NCBI GenBank assembly: GCA_031963045.1
Contig: JASSUK010000019.1
Span: 1-64,000, forward strand
Length of the DNA stretch: 64,000 nt
Direction: 5' to 3'
From: JASSUD01 sp031963045
GTDB lineage: Bacteria > Pseudomonadota > Gammaproteobacteria > Burkholderiales > Burkholderiaceae
A program made the position numbers and the translations under genes. The notes under the pieces were generated by a model that searched no databases, was not told the DNA's origin, and saw nothing but the letters and a program-made list of their open reading frames with translations. Below are positions 27,461-36,700 of this stretch, one piece after another. The stretch's first letter is position 1. Every line of letters begins with the position of its first letter.

Positions 27461-28333
27461 TTATATGGCGGAATTTAAGATTTGGGCCATTTTGTCGTCT
27501 GCCGCTAATTCTATTGGAGTATTTCCATCCTTATTTTTCATTCGTAAAGAGGGTTGTGCGCCAGATTTAAGTAAAGCTTTTGCTAATCCGTGCTCTCCTA
27601 ATCGCACAGCTTCATGTAGTGGGGTTTCACAAGAATTTTGCCAGTGGCTATTAATAAAGACTTTGCTTAATACCATATCCCTAATTATTTCTTTTTTCTT
27701 ACACAGAAAAGCTTTCTTCACTCCATCGGTGCCAGTATATCTCTCTGGTATACGCGACAAGGCTTCTAGAGCTTCTGAATCGAGCGACTTAGATTGTTGA
27801 AGTTGTACAGAAATACTCCCATCAGTAAGCAAACGAGCTTCGTGATGGGGCTGTAGATTCACGTTTTCAAGTTGCTGGGCTTCTAATATGTTCTGCTCGA
27901 CCAAATCATTTAGGCGTCTGTTATGTGGCGGTTTTTTATATAACGCTATAACCTTAAATATATCAATGTCTTGAATAGTTCCTTGAAGCACGCCTGAGCG
28001 AAGCTCGCTTAACCAATAAGGGTACCTTTCACGAATATCATATTTATTTTTTAAAAAACCATATGCACTAAGGAAGTTGTCGAATTTTGGCTTCCAATAA
28101 TTGTCATTATAAAACGGTAGGTATTGATAAACAGCCTTACACGTTCTTATGAGAGAAAAAATATCGCGAGGCCATAGCATCAAAAAAAACTTGGGCAATA
28201 ATTCAGTGGGTAATTCCTTCAAAAATAAACTCTGCTGTTGGTAATGTACTTTCTCTTTAAATTCATTTGGCGTTGGCAGAGTATTATCTGATAAAACCGA
28301 AGTAGCTGACGGAAGATGAGGATATATTCTCAT
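27461..28333 (-). CDS. F-box-like protein with short ankyrin tail (290 aa)
   Basis: Residues about 38-75 read LKELPTELLPKFFLMLWPRD, then IFSLIRTCKAVYQYL, a good F-box match. Residues about 230-285 hold one to two ankyrin repeats (ETPLHEAVRLGEHGLAKALL, then NKDGNTPIELAADDKMA). AGGA lies 11 bases before the ATG. It faces the F-box gene at 25584-27050 and is a shorter member of the same class, but not a close copy. Probably a host-acting adaptor; the target is unknown. Confidence 0.8.
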   Translation of the reverse strand: MRIYPHLPSATSVLSDNTLPTPNEFKEKVHYQQQSLFLKELPTELLPKFFLMLWPRDIFSLIRTCKAVYQYLPFYNDNYWKPKFDNFLSAYGFLKNKYDIRERYPYWLSELRSGVLQGTIQDIDIFKVIALYKKPPHNRRLNDLVEQNILEAQQLENVNLQPHHEARLLTDGSISVQLQQSKSLDSEALEALSRIPERYTGTDGVKKAFLCKKKEIIRDMVLSKVFINSHWQNSCETPLHEAVRLGEHGLAKALLKSGAQPSLRMKNKDGNTPIELAADDKMAQILNSAI

Positions 28334-28481
28334 AGTGATAATCCTAATTTATTAAGCAAGCATATTCGAAATATTGGATATTTGACAGCATTTTCTTGTC
28401 ATATATTTATTTAGTAATAAATCTTACAAGCATACATAATTATCTAAAAAAGCTATCTTTTTTAAAATCTTTGCTTGAGGT
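28334..28481. other. AT-rich intergenic
   Basis: Upstream region of the minus-strand F-box gene. I see no supported gene or RNA. Confidence 0.3.
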
Positions 28482-28587
28482 ATATTAAATACTGCTTCAA
28501 ATGCTTATTTTAAATCTGCTTGGCTTTGCGAAATTTCTTTAGGAAAAGTGATGCGATTTTTTAAGAAATGTGCTGGTGTTGCATAAA
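28482..28587 (+). pseudogene. 3' relic of an F-box/ankyrin paralogue
   Basis: An open stretch after a TGA ends GKVMRFFKKCAGVA and a stop. The gene at 25584-27050 ends GKVVKFFKKCAGVA, and the match continues past the stop into the 3' flank (TGTTACACGCAGATACCCC against TTGCACGCAGGTACCCC). The rest of the paralogue is gone, so a second copy was deleted. Confidence 0.65.
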
Positions 28588-28600
28588 ATGTTACACGCAG

Positions 28601-28638
28601 ATACCCCCTGTTTGATGTGCTGCAGGGGGTATTTTTTT
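28601..28638 (+). terminator. Rho-independent terminator
   Basis: ATACCCCCTG and CAGGGGGTAT pair around a 12-base loop and are followed by six further T. It is now an orphan, left behind after the paralogue relic just upstream. Confidence 0.8.
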
Positions 28639-28747
28639 AAGGAATATGTTTTAATACGTTGTTTTTTTGGCTGCGAATTATAATTGTATATGGAAAGTAT
28701 TATCTGGTCTGGCTGAATGAAATGAAAGTGGTGCTAAAGTAATAGTA

Positions 28748-29191
28748 TTAAATGTAATCTATTCCGAATTTTTCTTGGGCTGCATAATTATTGGTGATAT
28801 TGTTAGAGGTAGATGTATCCGGATATTTATGAACTATTGTGCGGTCCGTAAAATCTAAATTTAGATTAGAGCGGTTTGCTGGATGTTCCATTATTTCTGT
28901 TTTTACAATAATCAATTGTATGGGTTTTTGTATAATTTGTGGATCTATTGTAACTATATTATTTGTGGTGCCAGTGTTAGGTGGAATATCTTTTTTGTGG
29001 CCATGGATTAAATTGTTAAAGCTATATTTTGAAAATACATTCCTCATTTTTTGCTTAGGATAATTTGTATCGGTAGTGCAATTATGCTTTATGGTTGAAT
29101 TGGCTTCTTGAAATCGACTGGGTGTAGTAGATAAGCGATCTTTATAGAAGGTAGAAGCTATTGTTGTTATTCTATTTATAGATATGCGCAT
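28748..29191 (-). CDS. Small orphan protein, AT-rich (147 aa)
   Basis: AAGGGA stands five bases before the ATG. The protein is polar, rich in Asn, Thr, Ile and Lys, without membrane segments or recognised motifs. The low GC content matches the F-box genes on either side rather than the core genes. It may be a small secreted protein; nothing in the sequence proves this. Confidence 0.5.
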   Translation of the reverse strand: MRISINRITTIASTFYKDRLSTTPSRFQEANSTIKHNCTTDTNYPKQKMRNVFSKYSFNNLIHGHKKDIPPNTGTTNNIVTIDPQIIQKPIQLIIVKTEIMEHPANRSNLNLDFTDRTIVHKYPDTSTSNNITNNYAAQEKFGIDYI

Positions 29192-29499
29192 ATTTTTCCC
29201 TTAAAAAATTATTAAAATAAACAACCGGGTATCATGCCATATTAAATTTAGATCAAAAATTATTTTTAATAAAAATATGCGAAATAGTGTATGTTTTAGA
29301 GAAATCTCACTGCGAAATTAGAATTTTATTCGTTTTGCCTTGCTTTTTTTCTGAGAAATTTTAGATCGGCTCTGGGTATTTCCTATATTACTTTTAAGCA
29401 CGCTTTACCTTTTCTAGTGATAGTTGAGTAAAGTGTTTTTAATTGACATGCCGTGGAAGTGTAATGATGTATGTACGCATCTGCAAATAGGAGAGAGAA
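29192..29499. other. AT-rich intergenic between divergent small genes
   Basis: This is the shared upstream region of 28748-29191 and 29500-29919. It is AT-rich with several possible -10 boxes, but no pair I would commit to. Confidence 0.35.
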
Positions 29500-29919
29500 A
29501 TGCCTATTACGTCTAATATGCAACCTAGATTATCAACGTGTAGTAATGCGTCCACCCTTGTTCCTGCACCAGCATCCTCGGTAGGTCAACGGCAATCGTT
29601 GAGCCCTAGTATACTTAGTGGAAGAACTTTAAGGCCTAATTTAAGCGAGCATGGAAACGCGCTTTCTAATGCCAAGACTGCGGCAGGAGTAGCTGGATGT
29701 TTTAGTGGGGTAGGACTTATATCGCTTGGCCTGTTCTATGCTCCGGGAACGGTCACAGGCGTTGCAATTTTGTCAACAGCGCTTTTTGGCGCTAGTGCGG
29801 TAGCGGCAGGCATAGGGGTTAAATATTACCGTCAGCATCAAGCCAGCGCATCTCCCGATGCAGCAGAGCGTGGGGAGGCACCCATTCCTATGCAAACATT
29901 GGGTGTGGCTAGTACTTGA
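29500..29919 (+). CDS. Small hypothetical protein with bilobed membrane hairpin (139 aa)
   Basis: An excellent ribosome site (AGGAGAGAG) precedes the ATG. Residues 1-58 are polar and Ser/Pro-rich. Residues 61-107 form two hydrophobic segments joined by YAPGTVTG (CFSGVGLISLGLF, then VAILSTALFGASAVAAGIGV). The tail is short and polar. It repeats, in minimal form, the layout of the hypothetical proteins at 5.3-12.3 kb. A REP-like element begins at its stop codon. No family recognised. Confidence 0.65.
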   Translation: MPITSNMQPRLSTCSNASTLVPAPASSVGQRQSLSPSILSGRTLRPNLSEHGNALSNAKTAAGVAGCFSGVGLISLGLFYAPGTVTGVAILSTALFGASAVAAGIGVKYYRQHQASASPDAAERGEAPIPMQTLGVAST

Positions 29920-30036
29920 GCAACGTTCGCCAACATGATGACCGCTGGCCTTTTAAAATCTGCATATACAGATCAAAAATTGACGTTAAAAGTCAGTAGT
30001 ACGACGTTGGGGAATGTTGCTTACCATCAACCTACC
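29919..30036. repeat. Degenerate BIME/REP-like element 3
   Basis: A decayed left arm (CAACGTTCGCCAACATG) and a better right arm (ACGTTGGGGAATGTTGC..CAACCTACC) flank a core with the shared CTGCATATACAG-like palindrome. It lies between the small membrane gene and alaS. Confidence 0.6.
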
Positions 30037-30141
30037 GGCCATTTTTTTAATGGGCTTTGAAAATTGACGCAAACCATTGAAAATAGCGCTTTTCCTTTTT
30101 CTACCTTTCTTCCTTCTTTTTGCTTTTAGCAGCCCCCTCTC

Positions 30142-32850
30142 ATGAATGTTACGGATATCCGCCAGAAATTTTTAGGCTTTTTTGCACGTCACCAGCACCT
30201 CGTTTTGCCTTCTTCTAGCCTAGTGCCTGCGGATGATCCCACGCTGCTGTTTACCAATGCAGGCATGGTGCCTTTTAAAGATATTTTTCTGGGAGCACCT
30301 CTTAAAGGGCCTTTGGCTGATTCACGGCGCGCGACTACTGCGCAGCGTTGTGTGCGGGCAGGAGGGAAACATAATGATCTGGAAAATGTAGGCTATACCG
30401 CACGGCATCACACCTTTTTTGAAATGCTAGGTAATTTTTCGTTTGGAGATTATTTCAAGCGCGATGCGATTCGCTACGCCTGGGAATTTTTAACCAAAGA
30501 GCTCGCTCTGCCTACCGAGCGCCTTTGGGTGACGGTCTATCAAGAAGACGATGAAGCCTATGATCTATGGGCTTCTGACATCGGTGTATCCAAAGAGCGC
30601 ATTGTGCGTATCGGCGATAAAGAAGGTGAGCGTTATGTCAGCGATAATTTCTGGCAAATGGCCAATGTGGGCCCCTGTGGCCCCTGCACCGAAATTTTTT
30701 ATGACCATGGCCCGGACGTAGCAGGTGGGCCGCCTGGATCCGAAGAGGCCGATGGAGATCGTTTTATCGAGATCTGGAATGTCGTGTTTATGCAGTTTAG
30801 TCGCGATGAAAAAGGGCAACTCTCTGCATTACCACGACCCAGTGTAGATACCGGCATGGGTTTGGAGCGCATTGCCGCAGTCTTGCAAGGCGTGCATAGT
30901 AATTATGAAATCGATCTCTTTAAATCCTTAATAGAAGCCGCAGCCCGCCAGCTCGGTTTGCCTAAAAACCCTGCAGGACTCACGCTTAATTCTCTACAAG
31001 TTATTGCGGATCATCTTCGCGCTTGCTCGTTTTTAATAACCGATGGGATCGTGCCCAGCAACGAAGGGCGAGGCTATGTGCTGCGCCGGATTTTGCGGCG
31101 TGCAGTACGCCATGGCTATAAATTGGGTCAAACCACTCCCTTTCTCTCTTTTTTAGTAGATGCATTAGTAGAGCAAATGGGATTGGCCTATCCTGAATTA
31201 GTTGCTGCGCAGGCACGCGTAAAAAGCGTACTGCATCAAGAAGAAGAGCGCTTTTTTAGTACCTTAAGCCAAGGTATAACTTTATTGAATTCTGCTCTAG
31301 AAGCATTACCCAGTACCGCCCCTGTCTTATCCGGGGAGGTCGCTTTTAAGCTGCATGATACGTATGGCTTTCCTCTAGATCTGACCGCTGATATTTGCCG
31401 TGAACAAAAAGTCGCAGTCGATGAGGAAGGCTTTGCCCGCGCAATGGCCGCCCAGCGTGAAAAAGCACGCGCAGCCAGCCATTTTTCTGTGTCTTCGGTC
31501 CAGGGCGCAGCCCAAGGGTATGACGGTATCCCCACTATTTTTGAGGGCTATGCCACGCTCGAATATAGCGATGCGCGCATAGTGGCTTTATATGCTCAAG
31601 GAGAGCAAGTTGAGCGTTTGGAATGTGGGCAGGTTGGGAGCGTTATCTTAGACCACACTCCGTTTTATGCTGAGTCAGGGGGGCAGGTAGGCGATGTAGG
31701 GAGCTTGCAAGCAAAAGAGGGTAGTTTTGTAGTCAAGCAAACCCACTCTATTACTCCACAAGCTACTGCGCATGAAGGCGTAGTAGAAAAAGGCGTACTT
31801 ACTGTGGGTATGCCTATACATGCCCACGTAGAAGAAAAAAAGCGTTTAGCAACCGCACGTCATCACTCTGCAACCCATCTACTGCACTTTGCACTACGTG
31901 AGATATTGGGAACCCATGTACAACAAAAAGGCTCTCTGGTAGATCCGCACAAATTGCGCTTTGACTTTACGCACACCGCTCCTTTAACTGAGGCCGAGAC
32001 GCAGCAAGTAGAAGCTTTGGTCAATAGCGAAATCTTAAAAAATACCCCTATACAGACCAGGGTCATGTCACAAGACATGGCGCTCAAAGAAGGCGCTATC
32101 GCGCTATTTGGCGAACGCTATGATGCAGTGGGCAGTGATGCAGTGCGCGTGCTCGATATTGGCCGCTCCAGAGAACTATGTGGCGGAACCCATGCGCAGC
32201 GTACAGGGGATATCGGTCTATTTAAAATCACCAATCAAAGTGGTGTAGCGGCAGGGGTGCGCCGTATCGAAGCGGTAGCAGGCGAGCTGGCGCAAGAGCG
32301 AGTGTGTCAACAAGAAGCCACACTGTCCACTATCGCATTAGCCCTTAAAGTGCAGCCTGATGCAGTAGCAGAGCGCCTGGTTCAATTGCAAGCTCAACAC
32401 AAAGCACTAGAAAATCAAATCAGCCAACTCAAAACAAAATGGGCTTTGTTGCAAGGCGACGCGCTAGCCGCACAGGCTATAGAAATAGTGACAGACCCCG
32501 ATTCTGCAAATACGCCATTACGCCTGCTTGTAGCCAATGTAGTGGATGCCGACCCTGCTACCTTGCAAGCATTACTCGACCACCTGAAAGATAAACTGCA
32601 CCACGCAGTAATCGTACTCGCAAGCATACCTGCACCCAACACCATTACCCTACTCGCAGGCGCTACTTCTGAAGCCAGCACCCGTTTTTCAGCAGGGGAG
32701 CTGATAAGCTTTTTAGCTGCACAACTAGGAGGAAAGGGAGGAGGCCGGCGCGATCGTGCGCAAGGAGGAGGTACGCAGGTTGATAAATTGGAAGGGGCGT
32801 TAAGTAGTGTGAAAGATTGGATTAACCAAAAGAGCTCTGATGCACGGTAG
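30142..32850 (+). CDS. alaS: Alanyl-tRNA synthetase
   Basis: It charges tRNA-Ala and edits Ser/Gly mischarging. The class II core includes FFEMLGNFSFGDYFKRDAI; the editing domain has HHSATHLLHFAL and CGGTHAQRTGDIG; the C-terminal DHHA1 region ends with a Gly-rich GGKGGGRRD segment. At 902 residues it is about 25 longer than usual. The last codons read DAR, and the TAG stop belongs to the arm of a REP-like element starting at 32846. A broken second copy of the last ~215 bp lies 8.4 kb downstream at 41258. Confidence 0.96.
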   Translation: MNVTDIRQKFLGFFARHQHLVLPSSSLVPADDPTLLFTNAGMVPFKDIFLGAPLKGPLADSRRATTAQRCVRAGGKHNDLENVGYTARHHTFFEMLGNFSFGDYFKRDAIRYAWEFLTKELALPTERLWVTVYQEDDEAYDLWASDIGVSKERIVRIGDKEGERYVSDNFWQMANVGPCGPCTEIFYDHGPDVAGGPPGSEEADGDRFIEIWNVVFMQFSRDEKGQLSALPRPSVDTGMGLERIAAVLQGVHSNYEIDLFKSLIEAAARQLGLPKNPAGLTLNSLQVIADHLRACSFLITDGIVPSNEGRGYVLRRILRRAVRHGYKLGQTTPFLSFLVDALVEQMGLAYPELVAAQARVKSVLHQEEERFFSTLSQGITLLNSALEALPSTAPVLSGEVAFKLHDTYGFPLDLTADICREQKVAVDEEGFARAMAAQREKARAASHFSVSSVQGAAQGYDGIPTIFEGYATLEYSDARIVALYAQGEQVERLECGQVGSVILDHTPFYAESGGQVGDVGSLQAKEGSFVVKQTHSITPQATAHEGVVEKGVLTVGMPIHAHVEEKKRLATARHHSATHLLHFALREILGTHVQQKGSLVDPHKLRFDFTHTAPLTEAETQQVEALVNSEILKNTPIQTRVMSQDMALKEGAIALFGERYDAVGSDAVRVLDIGRSRELCGGTHAQRTGDIGLFKITNQSGVAAGVRRIEAVAGELAQERVCQQEATLSTIALALKVQPDAVAERLVQLQAQHKALENQISQLKTKWALLQGDALAAQAIEIVTDPDSANTPLRLLVANVVDADPATLQALLDHLKDKLHHAVIVLASIPAPNTITLLAGATSEASTRFSAGELISFLAAQLGGKGGGRRDRAQGGGTQVDKLEGALSSVKDWINQKSSDAR

Positions 32851-32877
32851 GTTGGGGTGACGAAGGAACCCCAACAT
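32846..32877. repeat. BIME/REP-like half element 4, split by an IS
   Basis: Only the left arm (GGTAGGTTGGGGTGACGAAG..CAACAT) is present. It supplies the alaS stop. The element is interrupted where the IS3-type end TGAACTGCCCCCC begins. Confidence 0.8.
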
Positions 32878-33421
32878 TGAACTGCCCCCCAAAAGTTGGA
32901 TGGTAAAAATACGAAAATTAAGAGGATTGAGCACGGTATTGGACTGGACTCAGTCCTCTTAATTTAAGCTTAATGCGTTCGTGATTGTAGTAATAAATAT
33001 ACTTCTTCAATCCTGCTTGCAATTCGTCGATATTACGGAATGTATTCAAATAAAAAAAATCAGATTTCAGCGTTCCAAAAAAACTTTCCATAGCTGAATT
33101 ATCTAAGCAATTCCCTTTACGGGGCATGCTTTGTGTAATCCATTTTTTAGTAAGCATGCTTTGGTAAGCAGGCATTCTATAGTGCCAGCCTTGATCGGAG
33201 TGCATGATCAGCTTGTCGTTTTTGCCAAGATGTACACACGCCTTCTGAAGCATATTACTCACCATCTGAAATACGGGGCGTGTAGCCATCTCATAGGCAA
33301 TGATCTCTGCATTATATAAATCCATAACCGGTGAGAGATACAACTTTTGGCCCGAGACGTTGAATTCGGTCACATCCGTTACGCTTTTTAAAAGTCGAGA
33401 ATGACGCGCAAAGTCTAACAA
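32876..33421 (-). mobile_element. Truncated IS3-family (IS150-like) insertion sequence
   Basis: The end at about 32876 reads TGAACTGCCCCCCAAAAGTT, typical of IS150-group termini. The DDE transposase frame ends 40 bp inside. The other half of the IS, with orfA and the first ~130 residues of orfB, is missing; the break at about 33421 abuts a phage gene scrap. It is not mobile on its own. Confidence 0.8.
32918..33421 (-). pseudogene. C-terminal part of IS3-family transposase OrfB
   Basis: The frame retains the whole catalytic DDE core: TDVTEFNVSGQKLYLSPVMD, HSDQGWHYRMPAYQ and GNCLDNSAMESFFGTLKSDF, ending with YYYNHERIKLKLRGLSPVQY. The N-terminal helix-turn-helix half is absent and the frame has no proper start. 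It is a truncated transposase left by a deletion. Confidence 0.85.
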
Positions 33422-33594
33422 TAGGCTTTACTGGTCGGGCCTCTCGATTAGCGTACATCCATCAGTACGGCAAGCCTGATCAAGTGGCGCCAGGTGGGCC
33501 GCGTTATCGTTATCCAGTGCGGGCGCTGCTCGGCTTGACAGAAGAAGACAAAACCATGATTAGAGATAAATTATTGGCACACTTCCACTGCTGA
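33421..33594 (+). pseudogene. C-terminal scrap of a phage virion-morphogenesis (tail completion) protein
   Basis: The plus strand reads IGFTGRASRLAYIHQYG, then a Gly/Pro-rich part (VAPGGPRYRYPVRALLGLTE) and ends DKLLAHFHC with a stop at 33592-33594. This pattern (R.A.IHQ.G, then YP.R.LLG.T, then I.D.LL.H) is that of P2 gpS/Mu gpG-like morphogenesis proteins. The N-terminus is gone, cut at the junction with the IS3 fragment. It shows that a P2- or Mu-like prophage once occupied this site. Confidence 0.65.
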
Positions 33595-33792
33595 GCCAAA
33601 TATAGCTAGAGCAAAACCGGCCTCTACCCGTCTTGCTCCCCCCACTTCCCCTGCGAAAACTCTATGGATTACCTGATTTGCGCTGATTCTCTTTTTTTAT
33701 ACGCTGATCGTCTCGGTGGTGTTTGGGTTCAGCTTGAGAAATGAGTTTTCGACTCATGCGCTGGCCCGAAGCTAAAACGAAAAAGGTGAAGG

Positions 33793-36700
33793 ATGTATAA
33801 CACGATAAGCGGCTTAACCCGGGGCGAGAGAATCACTTCAATTTCTGCCCCCAATTATCACGAAGCGGCGCTTGTTTATCAAAGGCGAGGTAATCTGAAG
33901 GGAGCGCAAGCAAGTTATAAGCAGGCGCTAGAGCTGGCAAATCAAGCGTACCGTATCAACTCAACTAAAGCCGATGTAAGCCGGACCCTTGCTCTCATTC
34001 ATCTCGATTATGGTGGCCTGCTGGAAAGATTGTGTCGTTACGATGAGGCAGAAGAGATCTATCAGCAAGCACAAAAATACGGACAAAAAGCCTGTGAATT
34101 AGAGCCAAATCATGATGAAAGTAAAGCTTTGCTTAATGAAGTTGAATTTAAGTACAACCAATTTCACCACTCACAGAATAAAAATACAGAAACTGATCTA
34201 GCTCACAAAGCGACCCCGGCTTCCTCTATTCAGGAAAAAAGCAAACAGGTGAATCATCTGTTTGAGAAGGCGCTCTCGACGCTAAGTTCTCTAGAGCTTA
34301 CCGATCCACCGAGTCTGTTTCTGGTGTATGCGCACGACAACCCCACTTACGGACGCGCTGAGGCTGATAGGGCTAAATATTTAATCAATAAGTTGTCTCA
34401 AATCCGGGTCAACCTTTATTCCGATCAAACCCCGATGGGGCAGCCGTATTTAAGTGTTTCGGAAAGTCCAAAAGAAGATGGCAAGCTCGACGATATTCTG
34501 ACTAGTCAACTCTGTTTGCTGCCGGCTAAATTAAGAGGCGATGTAGAACCCGTTGATAAGGTGGTGGTGTGTTGCTCTGAGGTATTAGGCAGCTATTTGG
34601 AATGGGAACATTATGGCTATTTTTATCGGGAGCTTCACACAGCCTATCGCCAAGACTGTGCCTCATTCACTCCCTCAGCTATCCGTAAGGTCGTCGACAA
34701 ATTTTCACAGCAAGCAAAATACAAAGCTGGATTTCACCATGTGCTCACCGAAATGGCTTTTTTGCAAATTCGCAAAGAACAGCTCAAAGATCGGCACGGC
34801 ATTATCTCGGTTCCTTTAACACCCGAAAGCCACGCATCTTGCCTGGCGCACTTTATTCCAGAGACCTCAGTTCGGATAGGCGATATTCCTCGATTGGAAG
34901 CGCAATCCCAAGCGGGACAAGAAGCGTATGTGAATCAAAGTCGGCACATCGTGCTCTTTAAATTGATCGAGCGGCTTTTATTTCATGACCCTCGGGCCAA
35001 ACCATTTCTAGACCAGTTTTGGGAAGGCTACAGTAGTTGTGTCAACCAATTAAATGGGCAACCTGCCGCGCTGGATTGGCAGGAATTTGCCGAGTTAGTG
35101 GATGATATCTTCGGCAAAATACAGCATGACATCTTCGTCCAAATATTGAATAGCCTGACCCGAGCGCAACAAGCCAAGCAGTTGCAAGCATTCCAACAGG
35201 AGCACAAGCCGCTTGCAGACTTAGGGAAGGACGTTGAGCGATTTAAACAACACTATCAAGATTATTTAGAAAGCTCAGGCGAGATTCAAGATGCGCTCGC
35301 AATGTATGTGCTGCTGCGCGGCTTAGCTGACCCAACAGCGAGTGAATCGTTTGATTTAGCCACGCATATTGAAAACTTTTTAGCGTCCGAAGAAAAAACC
35401 ATCCTATTGTTATTAGGGGCAGCGGGAAGCGGTAAATCAACCTTTAATCGATACATCGCTAAAGAGAAATTAAAAGCGCATCAGCGGATCGAAAAGGGAC
35501 AAGGCGCGGCCCCGCTCGTCTTCTTTATTGAGTTAAGACGACGGGAAAAACCGAATCAAAATGTGATTCAAGCGTATTTACAGGAAGAAGGATTTACCGA
35601 ACAACAAATTCAATTATTACAAACGCATCAACGCTGTTTATTTATTTTTGATGGTTATGACGAAATTCAAGAGAGCGAACGCAATCGCCATTTTTACGAT
35701 CAAAATAAGCTCTGGCAATGGCAACACGCGAAATTTATTGTCACGAGCCGCCCCGAATATTTAGAGAAGGGATATGCTCAATACTTTCATCCAGAAGGCT
35801 ATCCTCAACGTTTGCAAGAAACCTGGATTGCGCCGTTTTCTCATGAAGATAGAGCAACGTATATCCAAAAATATGTGCAACGCAATCAAGCTAATCTTTC
35901 TCAAACAGGTTGGGATGTCGCACGATATCAAGCTGCGCTGAGTGGCCTCTCGACGCTGCAAGCAGAACTGAATCGTCCAGTGGTGCTGCGGATCATGTTA
36001 GCGGTATTACCGACACTTAAGTTTAAATCTGAGACGGCTGATTTAACACTAAGCGAAGTGTATGAAGCTTATTTTGAACAGTGGTGGGCGCGTTGGCAAA
36101 AACGTATCGCGGAGATTCGATTAACGTCGGAAGAAGCCCAGGCTAAAGACGAGCTGGCAAGGCAAGAAGGATTTGTTCTGCGCGGTTTTGCCTATAGCCA
36201 ACAATGCGCACTCGCGCTGACAAAAGCCAAGCGAGCCATCGCTGAAAATAATCTGCTGTTTAAGGAAGAGGCGCCAGCAGTTCACGCGCTATTTTTTGAT
36301 GATAGCGCACGAGCACGATTACTGCGCTTTAATGCGCCGCTATCGCGTAATGCAAGGGGGGGTTACCAATTTCCGCATAAGTCGATGCAAGAGTATTGGG
36401 TGGCACGGGCGATCAAAACAGCAGGAGACTATACCGCTGAAAATGAATTTACCTATCTTCCGCCCGCTCCAGAAGGGGTGCTCAATACGCTAAGCCTTGT
36501 CAATGAACTCGACATTCTGAATTTTTTAGTTGAAGAAGTAAAACAAAAAGAAGCTTTTAAAACCCATCTATTAGATTGGATTAAGGCATCGAAAGGGAAT
36601 GCAGAATTCGCTGAAGGTGCGGCAAATGCTATCACGGTATTAGTGAGAGCGGGGATGCAGTTTAATGGCGCGGATTTAACAGGCATCCGGATTCCTGGCG

